NCBI RefSeq assembly: GCF_024707525.1
Contig: NZ_CP062231.1
Span: 4,650,001-4,714,000 of the forward strand
Direction of reading: 5' to 3'
DNA: 64,000 bases
Origin: Rhizobium sp. TH2
GTDB lineage: Bacteria; Pseudomonadota; Alphaproteobacteria; Rhizobiales; Rhizobiaceae
In this document: positions 54,901 to 61,711 of the stretch, piece by piece
Layout: every line of letters begins with the position of its first letter
How positions within the stretch are numbered: position 1 is the first letter of the stretch
The notes under the pieces: generated by a model
The model's database searches: none
Told to the model about the DNA's origin: nothing
What the model saw: only the letters and a program-made list of their open reading frames with translations
Made by a program: the position numbers and the translations under genes

Positions 54901-57429
54901 GTCGATGACGAGGTCCAATCCCAAGGGATGGTAGGTTTTCTTGTCGCCCGCTGTTCCGTAAACAGAGATTCTGTCGCCACCGGTGATTTTCATCGACAAA
55001 TCACGAAGACTGACATTCACCCCGAGCTTGGTGGATGGCGCGAAGTCTTTCTCCAACTGGACGATCACGCCGAAGGTTGCGCTGAGCACTGGAGCCTTGG
55101 CGCCACCGCTGAAACCATAAGTGACGTCGTCGATCTGTATTTTTTGCTTTAGTTTATCCAGGAGACCGCCGCCGCTCGCTGATCCCTGCTCCACCTTCGG
55201 AAGCAAGGCCAGAAGACGCTTCCTCAACTTGTCCAACTTCTCCTTCTCAAGACCCAGGCCTACTTTTAAATCAGGATCATCTGGCTCGTAGAACGGATCT
55301 CCGAACGAACCATCGTCGTTCTTTTTGTAATATCCAACGTCGAGTGGGAGTTTGCCTAACGCGCCGCCCGACGCGCCGATTGACGTCACCTCCAGATTGT
55401 TATCGAGCTGTATCACGTCTCCTTTTTGCCCCGACAGAGCCTGGAACAATTCGAGCTTGCCTCGACGGAGCGCCACAACGACGATCTCCTGCGCCGGCTT
55501 GGCGGGTCTCGCTTCGATCTCGACCAATCGAGGTGGCGCCGTTTCAGTCCCGGCAGTACCCGTCGCTTGCGGCGGACCGCTTACCTTTTCAAGCCAGAGG
55601 TCGGTACCCAGCTTCACGAAACTCTTGTCATCGGGCTGGACGACCAGACCAAACCATTTTTCCGGACCGAAATCGAAAAACAATGACGGTCGGAGTGCAA
55701 GGCTCGCGGTAAGATCGAAGCCCAGCGCACTGACCTGCAGCGGAGGATCGAGTGGCAATGCCAGGCCCTTCGTCGTGGCCGGTGCGATGACGATCTGGCG
55801 GATCTGGTATGTATCCGCATCGAGCCGGATCTCAACCGATATGTGGGTGAGCACCATATCAGCCTTATCCATCAATTTCTTTGCCAGTTCGGCCAGGGCG
55901 TTGACGATCGAAATCAGCGCCTCGCCGATTGCCTCCGCTAGACCCGCGAGAAGACCGGCTGCCTGGCCGGCTTGGCGTGCCAGCCACCTGGCCGCCGCCC
56001 CGAGTAATTCCGCAAGGCGCCGTATGACACTCCAGATACCATTCAGATCGACCCCGGGAGCACCCGGAAGCGGGATAGCGGTTACGATGCGCAGCAGTCG
56101 TCCCACCACATCGGCGGCAGACTTCACAAGCTCGATCGAATAGGGTTCAACGATCCTGAGGCTGGTCACTTTAGTTTTCAGGTGACCGTCCTGCGACATG
56201 GTGGTGACCACTTGCGCAGCGAATGCGATGAAAATGGCGGGATTGTCGCGAGCGATGACCAGCAACCTGCCGATCTCGATCGTCGTTTCCGCCTGAAAAT
56301 TGCCGCCAGATCCGGAATCCGTGGCGAACTTGACGGCGGGCGTGATTGTCACGTCCTGGAGATCGAAAACAAAGGGCAGTGTTTCCAGGTCGATCCGACG
56401 GTTCGGCAGGCTGAATTTCTGACCCGCCTCGATTGCAACGGCGTATTGAAACTGCGTGTCCTTTGCAAACGACGCCGAGAGAGCTGTAATCTTGCCGATC
56501 TCAACCGCCGCGCCGCTAAAACGTCCCTTAACCAGTCCTTCGAAGGTCTTGGCCTTGTCGGATGCTGAAAGGACCGCGGAAAACTCACCATCCGCCACAT
56601 CGACGGTAAGCTTCGGGTCATTGCCGTTCCAGTCTATGCTGGTCTCCCAATCGGCCGCGCCGGGAAGCCCGATTGGAAGGAACGAAAAACCGTTGAAGGA
56701 TGGAACCCATGTGGGAATAGCCCAATCCAGGGACCAGTTTGGCGAGCCGATGCTGATTTCCGGAAGCTCGAATTCGGGCAACGGCAAGGAGAAGCCGTCC
56801 TCGATCCGTAGAGCACATGCAACGGATTTCGCGAGGGCCGTGAGATCCGATTTCCTTACGACGAGCGACAAGACCGCCGAGGCAGCGCCAATCGCAGCAC
56901 CGTTCGCTGTCACATTGATGCCTGCACGTGCATCGGCCTGTAGTACAATTTCGTCTTTTGCAATCGCGTCCGGCCCGTCGAGGATGTCGGGGAGCACGCG
57001 GACGGAGGCACTCCATTTATATGACGCGGCGTTCCTGAGGCCCAGAAAATTCGGACCCTTTACTTCACCCTTGTCGTCTATCTCGAGCTGGAGCGGTTCG
57101 GCTAGCAGTTGGCGCAGGTTCCGCCGAGCGGTCTCCAGCAGCGTGCGTTTTGCCTCATCCGCCTCGTCCTTCAACTCAGCCCAGGGCTTGATGACAAGGA
57201 AACCTTCTTTTTCCTCCAGGAGATCCATCGGGATGGAGAACCTGGCGGCGCTCTGGGCTGAAAGCACAAATTCGGCCGACTTCTGCACGGTCTTGATATC
57301 GAGATCGAGCGTAACGCCGGCGACCTTGAAGAAGGAGAGCTTGTCCTGCTCGGAAATTTCTCCGGTCAGGCGCAACTCAACATGAGAGCCGCCGTCTTCC
57401 AGCCTGATCAACCTGACCTGGGTGCTCAT
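45988..57429 (-). CDS. Giant protein of unknown function (about 3813 residues)
   Basis: An 11.4-kb uninterrupted frame starting at ATG 57429 (MSTQVRLIRLEDGG); a TTG at 57459 is an alternative. No signal peptide. Approximate layout: beta-rich N-terminus; Ala-rich amphipathic helices at 433-525 (GAAARWLARQAGQAAGLLAGLAE region); beta-rich repeats-like part with GFGFGYRYTLAGIAQAEM near 1246; Gly/aromatic amphipathic strands at 1522-1606 (FRVFGHRIRIAVGFSLHLSV); a Pro/Asp-rich linker at 1640-1678; fibronectin-III-like stretches near 1996-2130 and 2454-2560; helical C-terminus. The Gly/aromatic block may resemble DUF6603-type proteins, from memory only. No catalytic motif seen. Confidence 0.85.
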   Translation of the reverse strand: MSTQVRLIRLEDGGSHVELRLTGEISEQDKLSFFKVAGVTLDLDIKTVQKSAEFVLSAQSAARFSIPMDLLEEKEGFLVIKPWAELKDEADEAKRTLLETARRNLRQLLAEPLQLEIDDKGEVKGPNFLGLRNAASYKWSASVRVLPDILDGPDAIAKDEIVLQADARAGINVTANGAAIGAASAVLSLVVRKSDLTALAKSVACALRIEDGFSLPLPEFELPEISIGSPNWSLDWAIPTWVPSFNGFSFLPIGLPGAADWETSIDWNGNDPKLTVDVADGEFSAVLSASDKAKTFEGLVKGRFSGAAVEIGKITALSASFAKDTQFQYAVAIEAGQKFSLPNRRIDLETLPFVFDLQDVTITPAVKFATDSGSGGNFQAETTIEIGRLLVIARDNPAIFIAFAAQVVTTMSQDGHLKTKVTSLRIVEPYSIELVKSAADVVGRLLRIVTAIPLPGAPGVDLNGIWSVIRRLAELLGAAARWLARQAGQAAGLLAGLAEAIGEALISIVNALAELAKKLMDKADMVLTHISVEIRLDADTYQIRQIVIAPATTKGLALPLDPPLQVSALGFDLTASLALRPSLFFDFGPEKWFGLVVQPDDKSFVKLGTDLWLEKVSGPPQATGTAGTETAPPRLVEIEARPAKPAQEIVVVALRRGKLELFQALSGQKGDVIQLDNNLEVTSIGASGGALGKLPLDVGYYKKNDDGSFGDPFYEPDDPDLKVGLGLEKEKLDKLRKRLLALLPKVEQGSASGGGLLDKLKQKIQIDDVTYGFSGGAKAPVLSATFGVIVQLEKDFAPSTKLGVNVSLRDLSMKITGGDRISVYGTAGDKKTYHPLGLDLVIDDDPEEKIKDGDPYEQFYIDLSNGGETFGLGKQAKAELSFGAVSNSGKGLQFEITEFTAGRGGFDFDAKVKPDPVNLGGVDVPFRFTSGHLSIKGSRFGGASLIGSGQLPQNLVGEANASIALQLGADSNGSIVVESATARLDKSGDPIKCNAIRFELTITELGFNFVREGSYHFYFELTGSAVFKPADGEFASGMLKSFKDVEIRLNKAPLANDPRVLMRSISFHVKVDPPKRTNFFSLFDFELRGVGFYPSAEAFGGDPALAISGQVKFIEGGDMISPRIDFHNMWIAPPGENRVLPRIRFDGLTVGLNKGPLKIEATAIAVDGSLPKDLFRPDILPANVTAEGFLAGGRMELSGWAPMSAKMGFLELRDKTGSSKPKHSFFVYGQFEKQTVPIPTPIGEIYLREYGFGFGYRYTLAGIAQAEMAQSPRQLVKILDEVSKYQGNLDSFEAWEPTYSNDDLTLALRGMFSVARSPKSQDNVYDEEGEAELPNPVLFDIVAALRTDLTFMINLRGWISVNYNDWAKAGKGEDWKSKPTMRGYLYLSVPRKEFLGRFIADGQGHIGTHPRLPPALETAIKASQFSATLYIRPGLFHFELGWPYELKFTLGEPNGQFYLSLSGGMIQRIEDNSLLTGIAFKAIGKVHLEGRIGSDSFGAAAVAHADFALEARVISYLSLRRFGDSFYYGFFRFDATLGIRVEAWISFRVFGHRIRIAVGFSLHLSVSVALEGVITGEGRLGGRAFASIGISAFGRSLSLGIGFAFNDGELEKARARVVRFMTLGLGTDIPDKALDGQKVETNPKPQRPADETSANGDNAVDQDLGKTPAPVEQPKEDEVVSLHGDPIVQTDFWAFLFPIGKTKGSDSERYVMQLIPRDHTFIGVEGIDSDKPRSTFYAGPGSSADTATVWHKLVAPEAAGEIKRLFVGAAGNSPSLAPVKIGATAETADALGLAVDVVVGRDDLQGVDFKFKSYLLSQFLLRWSGSPEIAVATEPKPRLSKKLDTRLPADSDAAALELSRAGRSRVNLTIQQKREAEIAEARSAAVAAVCESAAQIAATLGQYENGPPRFGNIDARDFGLTFVVSAEELQALFDDLDDDDIRPPAAKFCVIKSDAFKAGEKDCDVAGRVHLFNHPDRMFRKAQPNFSPTHEITTEGIKLDWDLEPAWGDSLGAYHDPEFHLKHYRIRRYIRGLGENEYRAEFTVKAGSPERLSQEPDGSVRLERVRPPYQFIDDLLSRGENGQGAIPDAIRDVLLGKATNLVDWKKANGGDVASVNIVYEITPIDIAGTSDSGEPYVVRDFRAPEVLPVSPREAALQIAYDGILSAGFAADGSPTFPTKSTVPGLRFLMTAGVRASEPADATGATIPVIPEPDSKTDALQLRILEERAIPSGSFGSDALDEARTRLDEAAIEKLAGQKGVSSFILKRVTDTSNAIMAEFEYLKLQGTENSNIPNDQKYGRQSVSFKVFKLKEGKEEASSPEELRKALGATGSNNAGDAPGLVRRAYLRAESRTKTDVKAGEWRSVSFNIVLKNWRIEQKSGSTPQGLLEEGVSVNTRIEAFEQPVNLALKPLTRTDFTGESGNIHLYYPRAGSSLDDLLRHRGLNLMADSEGRTGVRLRWNARPRDLQIVGDAAGAVAPDLFRWIGGYEIHAVDPDTYVNDGKDEAAALAAQALPVGKLKLSPPSLRGLEPPEFGDLSRIEAYYPSDALRIARASRLNGAKSTSKAAWFSSAESTAIFPELCIRRSIMPEPDDADLALLFAGGTPDQLRISFPDWADEKSDPLPDWLPRLMVKDVLVKEGSNKKEVFVVPLGKSVLNAGRVRAIMRALQLQPKAKALDAARASEQVVLAQRLKESKYLGAVKVRIEAVRAKVSADGKPLMQDGSVVYTPTASIMHDFDILPRLHPVLADALSFVQFGERVTGDETSLFKRYSIVSDPDPKVDAKSFEEYVAASPPQKDKNGWGALRLLGLATGFRLYDKLRGNYAPRDEALKAIHGAMRQALNVYAGRDCGQAFVDVVTRPWGNSKLFWFDGGIRNPSKDEVAGLIGNEALSVMQIALRPRPDRSDIWPQPDVSDDARLAVRYAIVRAMAPGPEKRLKAANFTIELRTEDDAGNPIDIAGNGALIDVLPVHSGIASVHPVRLSAEARKLIIAGNYLMKPREPVAVLRVIVRNSEFDPKADLAKIVKLSVEAVEKDLTPPTLEADWVGGNLPNALKGGKETTEHAFGKFAELTDADWAEALFRPTLVDNVVQLNHVEAVSRFAAYIGMRFGSLAVPVGNVMDNSEEPGAIEARKLLAGCITRFWTPFLQHCWVPGLPSTESDANEPQVYFSLGTVADPGTWQQAPDASGRLSILIPQTDRGGKRYKFAVRPVGRYAEWAEASPWMLVGDKTLERQKISGLAGALSPGDALGRFKDITIPRSEPLEKPVVLLSRRTMPPGPGRSGGRFELVIAHSTDMVLAQANRRNDAVLAPQELAVGFWREFPHLGWLNAIEALEEEHKFKADPGGEFGELDPKLVNAKLLALDRDEARKMLEDLRPFVPDAWLGSTAISALLPPYFFRTHALVHMAAGIVVSEQSAAVNEQGYFELRWAEDGTSGDLRRTMAKNGPQYSVSRKLLSEDGGVPCFKTLITIDLAAMRFIDCMASNDAAVWFPGSPAECFGEIGNLVHLPEPAVNYRISLEAIKSNGEVIQRVPEIDVLPAPPPATKAKKEDVSLYLLQKSGSRLEPMSGNVNPSLTADGTHEWRIRPTMTLLPKASTGNQPSAQAAYQPVIHESADPEIQAAMLAALKKPALDGVSGEEAIAGLAPVTLTFSGTSLPTQGWEDLEDYLTLYQAHEARETVQNWKRRWTGDPSATPPVPAELPPDGTVLTVWLNRSAIDVDELKKALWEITGSHANKPSVGAISRLILRAPPNEAELLAFHDTELPKTQELEAKVHEIAEEQLFGKGRKLSVMAMMGDRTPLSRMIERSRGDAS

Positions 57430-57465
57430 GGCTCGAAGCCCACCCGATCGGTCGCGCAACCGGCG

Positions 57466-57579
57466 TCACCCGCCGGGCATGCGAACAGTTGGATACCAGT
57501 CATTGACATCCCCCACCTCAAGCTGCAAATTTGTCGGAAGCTTCCCCCAGCTTTCAACTTTGCGCAGAAACTCAATCAT
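57466..57579 (-). CDS. Possible 37-residue small protein upstream of the giant gene
   Basis: ATG 57579 to TGA 57466 encodes a short sequence of balanced, protein-like composition (ESWGKLPTNLQLEVGDVNDW within it). It ends 36 bases before the giant gene's start, so it could be a leader peptide or the remnant tail of a lost gene. There is no clear ribosome-binding site. Low confidence. Confidence 0.25.
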   Translation of the reverse strand: MIEFLRKVESWGKLPTNLQLEVGDVNDWYPTVRMPGG

Positions 57580-57793
57580 GGTTTCAATGCAAGAAAAAAT
57601 CAATTGATAATTGCGCTTGCAACATCGTAATTTGCAATATTCGCCAAATCTACCGAACTAAGCTTGAACAACGCGGTCGGTTGCAAGTCTTCGCATTGAA
57701 GTTTTCCAACCCAATCGGCCTCGACAACTTCTCCAGTCAATATTCCGCGCCGATAGACGGCTGGGCGATGCTTCCTATTCCGGGATCGGAAAA

Positions 57794-57910
57794 ATGGAAC
57801 CCTGCGAATTGAAGAAGAAGTTCTCTTCTGCGTCCGGTAGCCTAGGCAGCGCCCATGCTGAAGTGGTCAGACGGCTCAAGAAGGTGCTGGCTCGGATGAC
57901 CGAGGAGTGA
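57794..57910 (+). CDS. Possible 38-residue basic small protein
   Basis: ATG 57794 with GGAAAA just upstream encodes a Lys/Arg-rich peptide with a predicted helix (HAEVVRRLKKVLARMTEE) and stops at 57910. It points toward the truncated AraC-type gene. Such frames occur by chance; no family is recognised. Confidence 0.2.
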   Translation: MEPCELKKKFSSASGSLGSAHAEVVRRLKKVLARMTEE

Positions 57911-57926
57911 CAATGCCAGACAGGAT

Positions 57927-58382
57927 TTATTCGATTACTTCGAGATACTCGTCAATCGCACGCCGGTGCGGTTGGGATGCTGCAGGTGCCACGGCACCTC
58001 TTGCCACCGCAGGTTCTTGCCGCGATTGCGGCACCGATCGTGCCAGCCGGGATTCGAGCGCATAAGGCTTTGTCGGGTCGCAAAACACAGGCGTCCCATC
58101 GCCGAAATCGATCACGCGCCGGGATTGCTGGATCAGGGACGAGCCCCTGGTCTGGATCAGCAGCTTCAGGGCATCGGGATCGTGGCTCGCAGAGGCGACA
58201 CGATCGCCGAACACGGAATGCGTACCGGCCTCGAGCTCGGAGACACGGCAGCCACCCAGCATGACGGATCGCAGCCGGCGGCGATCGATAGAATCCTCCG
58301 CGAATTCGAGACGGACATTGCCAAAAAGCTGTCGCGCGAGCTGTGGAAATTGTTCGCCCACTGCCGATTGCAGTGCATCCAT
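57927..58382 (-). pseudogene. Truncated AraC-type regulator (ligand-binding half only)
   Basis: About 151 residues remain. The first 110 resemble the N-terminal AraC_binding_2 domain, with SVFGDRVASASHDPDALKLLIQTRGSS and DFGDGTPVFCDPTKPYALE, the segment that in intact AraC proteins ends the cupin core. After this the sequence becomes Arg/Ala/Pro-rich and stops; the C-terminal helix-turn-helix domain is absent in all three minus-strand frames. It begins 8 bases after livF, so a complete regulator was probably once the last gene of the Liv operon. The loss coincides with the border of the giant-gene region. A short stand-alone sensor domain is less likely. Confidence 0.6.
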
Positions 58383-58390
58383 CACACCCC

Positions 58391-59098
58391 CTATTGCGCC
58401 AGATAGGCGCGGTGCAGGATGTCCGGCTCATCGACCAACCGCTGCGGCGCGCCCGAAAAGGTCACACGCCCGCGCGACATCACATTGGCATGATGTGCAA
58501 TCTTCAGTGCGATATGGGTGAACTGCTCGATCAACAGGATGCCGGTGCCCTGTTCGGCGAGCTTGACCACTACGCCCATCAGCCGCTTGACGATCAGCGG
58601 CGACAGGCCGAGCGACATCTCGTCGGCGAGGATGAATTTCGGCCGCGCCACCAGCGCCTGGCCGAGCGCCAGCATCTGTTGCTGCCCGCCGGACATCGAG
58701 CCCGCCTTTTGTCCCTTGCGTTCGGCAAGCTCCGGGAAGATGCCATAGACATCCTCGACCGCATCGGCCGCCACGCGTGCCGTGTGGCCGAAGCCCGCCG
58801 CGAGAAGGTTGTCGTTCACGCTCATGCCGGACAAAACGCGATGGCCCTCGGGCACTGCGGCAAGGCCCGCCGCGCGGATCGCCTCAGGCGCCTGCCCGCC
58901 CATCGGCCGGCCGCCGATCTCGACAACACCCTTCTCGATCGGCAGAACCCCGGCGAGCGCCAGCACGAGCGAACTCTTGCCAGCGCCGTTGGGACCGAGC
59001 AGCGCCGTGATCTTTCCCGGCTCCAGCGTCAGCGACAGGCCGTCGACCACGAGCTTGCTGCCCCGCCGGACGAAGAGATCGGAGATCATCACGCTCAT
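58391..59098 (-). CDS. livF: Branched-chain-type ABC transporter ATP-binding protein (LivF type)
   Basis: A 235-residue ATPase of the LivF group. Walker A (GPNGAGKSS), the signature (SGGQQQMLALGQAL) and Walker B (FILADEMSLGLSP, with MSLGLSP typical of LivF) are intact. It pairs with LivG to power the LivHM channel. Translation overlaps livG by four bases. Last intact gene of the operon. Symbol reflects family, not proven substrate: such transporters also import aromatic acids and amides. Confidence 0.9.
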   Translation of the reverse strand: MSVMISDLFVRRGSKLVVDGLSLTLEPGKITALLGPNGAGKSSLVLALAGVLPIEKGVVEIGGRPMGGQAPEAIRAAGLAAVPEGHRVLSGMSVNDNLLAAGFGHTARVAADAVEDVYGIFPELAERKGQKAGSMSGGQQQMLALGQALVARPKFILADEMSLGLSPLIVKRLMGVVVKLAEQGTGILLIEQFTHIALKIAHHANVMSRGRVTFSGAPQRLVDEPDILHRAYLAQ

Positions 59099-59811
59099 GC
59101 CACTTCCTCCACGCCGAGATACACCGCTCGCACGCGGGGATCGCTGAGCACGGTGCGGGTCGGGCCGCTCGTCACCAGCGAGCCGAAATCGAGCACCATC
59201 GTCGAGGAGCAGACAGCCTGGATGAGATCGACATCGTGGTCGATCAGCAACGTCATAGCGCCGTTGAAGGCGTGGACATCCGAGATCGTCCGCCGCAGGA
59301 TCTCGACCTCGTTCTGTGACAGGCCGGCGCCCGGTTCGTCGAGCAACAGCACTTTTGCCGGCCCGGCGGAGCAGCGCGCAATCTCCGTCATCCGTCGCTG
59401 GAAGGCATTAAGGCCCGCAGCACGCTCCCGCCGGACGGAGGCCAGCCCGGCGAATTCCAGCGCGGCCGAAAGATGACGCTCGCGCTCGGCCGCGCTCAGC
59501 GGCAGGCTGTCGAGCACCACACCGACATTGTCTGCCACCGTCAGTTCGTCCACCACCTGCTCTTTCTGGAAGGAACGGCGCAGGCCCCAGCGGCTGCGCA
59601 TATGCGGCTTCAGGGACAGGAGCTCGGTGCCGAAGGCGTTGATCGAACCGGTTTTGGGCGTGAGGAAGCCGGAGAGCACGTTGAGCACGGTGGTCTTGCC
59701 GGCGCCGTTCGGGCCGATGATGCCGACGACGGGATCGGTCAGATCGACCGTGACCTTGTTAAGGGCGATCACGCCACCGAAAGTGACGGTGATGTCACGG
59801 ATCGCAATCAT
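59095..59811 (-). CDS. livG: Branched-chain-type ABC transporter ATP-binding protein (LivG type)
   Basis: A 238-residue ATPase of the LivG group, with Walker A (GPNGAGKTT), the long LivG-type insertion containing RSFQKEQVVDELTVADNVGV, a divergent signature region (LNAFQRRMTEIARC in place of LSGGQ) and Walker B (VLLLDEPGAGLS). The altered signature is unusual for the family, where a SYGxQR-type motif is common, and may lower ATPase efficiency. It is overlapped by livM and livF at each end by four bases. Confidence 0.88.
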   Translation of the reverse strand: MIAIRDITVTFGGVIALNKVTVDLTDPVVGIIGPNGAGKTTVLNVLSGFLTPKTGSINAFGTELLSLKPHMRSRWGLRRSFQKEQVVDELTVADNVGVVLDSLPLSAAERERHLSAALEFAGLASVRRERAAGLNAFQRRMTEIARCSAGPAKVLLLDEPGAGLSQNEVEILRRTISDVHAFNGAMTLLIDHDVDLIQAVCSSTMVLDFGSLVTSGPTRTVLSDPRVRAVYLGVEEVA

Positions 59812-60827
59812 CGCTGCCTTCCCCGCGCCGTGAGGCGATTGAACAGATCGGTGAGCTGACCGGCAATGCCGCGCGGTGCCGTCATCAGCGCGTGGATCAG
59901 CGCCGCGCCGAAGATGATATAGGCCGCGTCACCGCTGACGCCGACATCGTTCAGGAGTGCCGGAAGGAAGCGGTAGAGCATCGCAGCGATGATCGCGCCA
60001 TACCAATGCCAAGCGCCTCCGACGATGGTGAGCGCGAAGATCATCACCGATTCCGCTGGCGGAAAGGAGCGCGCATCGAGAAGCTGGAGATTGCCGGCGA
60101 GCAGTCCGCCCGCGACGCCAGCGAGGAATCCGGACAGACCAAACCCCCAGATCTTGTAGCCGGTGACATTGATGCCGACGGCCATGGCGGCCGCTTCGCT
60201 CCGGCGGATCAGCGACCACGCACGGCCCGGCTTGCCGCGCTCATGCAGATGGATCAGCAGGAAACCGAGCGCCACGACGCCGCAGCAATAGCGGAAATAC
60301 GCCTCATCGGTTTGCGCTATCCATGGCCGCGGCATGTAGGAAACCGCCTTGACGGCGAATCCGAGAAAGCCCGCGCCGCCGTTCGGGAACTGGATGACAT
60401 TGATCAGGATACCGAAGCCGCCCGCTGCCATCAGCGTCACCAATGCCAGATAGAGTCCGCGCATGCGGAGCGCCGGGTAGGCGAAGATCATGCCAACGAT
60501 GGCAGCAAAGAAGCCCCCGACGAGAATATTGACCTCGAACGGCAAGCCGGTGCCGTAGGATAGCCTGAGCGCCATCCAGCCGCCGCAGCCCATGAACACG
60601 ACCTGTGCGAGCGAGACCTGGCCGAGCTTGCGATAGAGCAGGGCGATGCTCGCCGCCGTCAGCGCATAGATGACGACCGAGGTCAACACCTTGAGCCAGA
60701 GTGCCGCGACCAGGAGCGGAATGGCAATCGCCAGCAATATGGCTGCGGCAAACGGCCAGACCAGACCGAGGCTGGGACGTGCCTTCGACTCTGGCTCGGC
60801 GGAAGAGATTTCGTTGACTACTGCCAT
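59808..60827 (-). CDS. livM: Branched-chain-type ABC transporter permease (LivM type)
   Basis: A 339-residue permease with about nine to ten hydrophobic helices. LivM traits include the ALTAASIALLYRKLGQVSLAQVVFMGCGGW segment near the N-terminus and the RRSEAAAMAVGINVTGYKIWGFGLSGFLAGVAGGLLA coupling region. ATG 60827 overlaps the livH stop (TGATG) and is preferred to 60872. Forms the channel together with LivH. Confidence 0.89.
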   Translation of the reverse strand: MAVVNEISSAEPESKARPSLGLVWPFAAAILLAIAIPLLVAALWLKVLTSVVIYALTAASIALLYRKLGQVSLAQVVFMGCGGWMALRLSYGTGLPFEVNILVGGFFAAIVGMIFAYPALRMRGLYLALVTLMAAGGFGILINVIQFPNGGAGFLGFAVKAVSYMPRPWIAQTDEAYFRYCCGVVALGFLLIHLHERGKPGRAWSLIRRSEAAAMAVGINVTGYKIWGFGLSGFLAGVAGGLLAGNLQLLDARSFPPAESVMIFALTIVGGAWHWYGAIIAAMLYRFLPALLNDVGVSGDAAYIIFGAALIHALMTAPRGIAGQLTDLFNRLTARGRQR

Positions 60828-61699
60828 CAATCCTGCCCTGCGAATGTCAGCCTGCGTCCGCGCTGCAACCACATCAGCGCCAGGATCGCGACGATGAAGG
60901 GCGAGGCAACGCGGAACGGCGCGAGCGGCTTGTAGAGCGTGATGAAGCTTTCGATGATGCCGATCGCGAGGCCGGCGAAAAAGGCGGTGCGGATCGAGGT
61001 CAGCCGCCCGACCACGGTCGTCGCGATGATCGGGATAACGATGAAGGTCAGCACCGCCGGGTCGAGCCGAACCAGGTCACCGAACAGCATGCCGGTGAAC
61101 CCGGCGAGCAGACCGGAGAAGCCCCAGGCAATCGTCTCGACCCTGCGGATCGGCGTACCCAGCACCGCCGCGAGCTGGCGATCCTCGGCCAGCGTTCGCA
61201 TCATCAGCCCCAGTCGGGTGCGGACAAGGAAGATGCTCATGCCCACAGTCACGGCGATGCCCGTCGCAAGCGCCAGCAGGCGCGTTGCCGTCATCCTGAG
61301 GCCGAGAGTGTTGAGCGAAATACCATCGAGCGCCAGGGTGAGCTTGCGCGGATTGACTACCCAAAGCAGGTTCATGGCACCGAGGATGGCGATGCCGAAA
61401 CCAAGTGTCGCCACCGCCTTCACCACTGGCTCGCGATGGCTGAGGCCCGGTGCGATCAGCATGCCGTAACCCGTCGAGAGAAAAACGCCGATGGCCAGGC
61501 AGGCCAGCCAGGCCACCGGCTCGGGATAACCCCACTGCAGAACCTGCCAGGCACACATGGCTCCGAGCGCCCCGATCGCGCCATAGGCGAAATTCAGGAC
61601 GCCCGTCGCACGATTGAGCATGACCAGCCCGACCCCGCCGAGCGCATAGAGCGAGCCCACGGCGAGGCCGGAAACCAGGAAGAGGCCATAGGCACCCAT
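60827..61699 (-). CDS. livH: Branched-chain-type ABC transporter permease (LivH type)
   Basis: A 290-residue permease with about eight hydrophobic helices. LivH hallmarks are SGLAVGSLYALGGVGLVMLNRATGVLNFAYGAIGALGA at the N-terminus and the AVLGTPIRRVETIAWGFSGLLAGFTGMLFGD coupling region. It starts 12 bases after the binding-protein gene. Substrate inferred only at the level of hydrophobic amino acids or similar acids. Confidence 0.89.
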   Translation of the reverse strand: MGAYGLFLVSGLAVGSLYALGGVGLVMLNRATGVLNFAYGAIGALGAMCAWQVLQWGYPEPVAWLACLAIGVFLSTGYGMLIAPGLSHREPVVKAVATLGFGIAILGAMNLLWVVNPRKLTLALDGISLNTLGLRMTATRLLALATGIAVTVGMSIFLVRTRLGLMMRTLAEDRQLAAVLGTPIRRVETIAWGFSGLLAGFTGMLFGDLVRLDPAVLTFIVIPIIATTVVGRLTSIRTAFFAGLAIGIIESFITLYKPLAPFRVASPFIVAILALMWLQRGRRLTFAGQD

Positions 61700-61711
61700 C
61701 AGCAGGTCCCG

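Larger units (their letters stand above)
57430..57926. other. AT-rich intergenic region at the right border of the giant-gene region
   Basis: About 500 bases, visibly more AT-rich than the surroundings, between the first giant gene and the truncated AraC-type gene. It should contain the giant operon's promoter. It holds two short open frames (57466-57579 minus, 57794-57910 plus) and no recognisable integrase, tRNA or terminal repeat. Confidence 0.55.

Noticed and set aside
45988..57429. Phage tape-measure or contractile-injection identity for the giant protein
   Set aside because: The Ala-rich helices are suggestive, but no tail tube, sheath, baseplate, spike or AAA+ gene lies nearby and most of the chain looks beta-rich.
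57531..57812. Plus-strand open frame of 93 codons in the AT-rich gap
   Set aside because: Cys-rich, irregular composition, no ribosome-binding site and no similarity to a known protein; it probably arises from AT-rich sequence.
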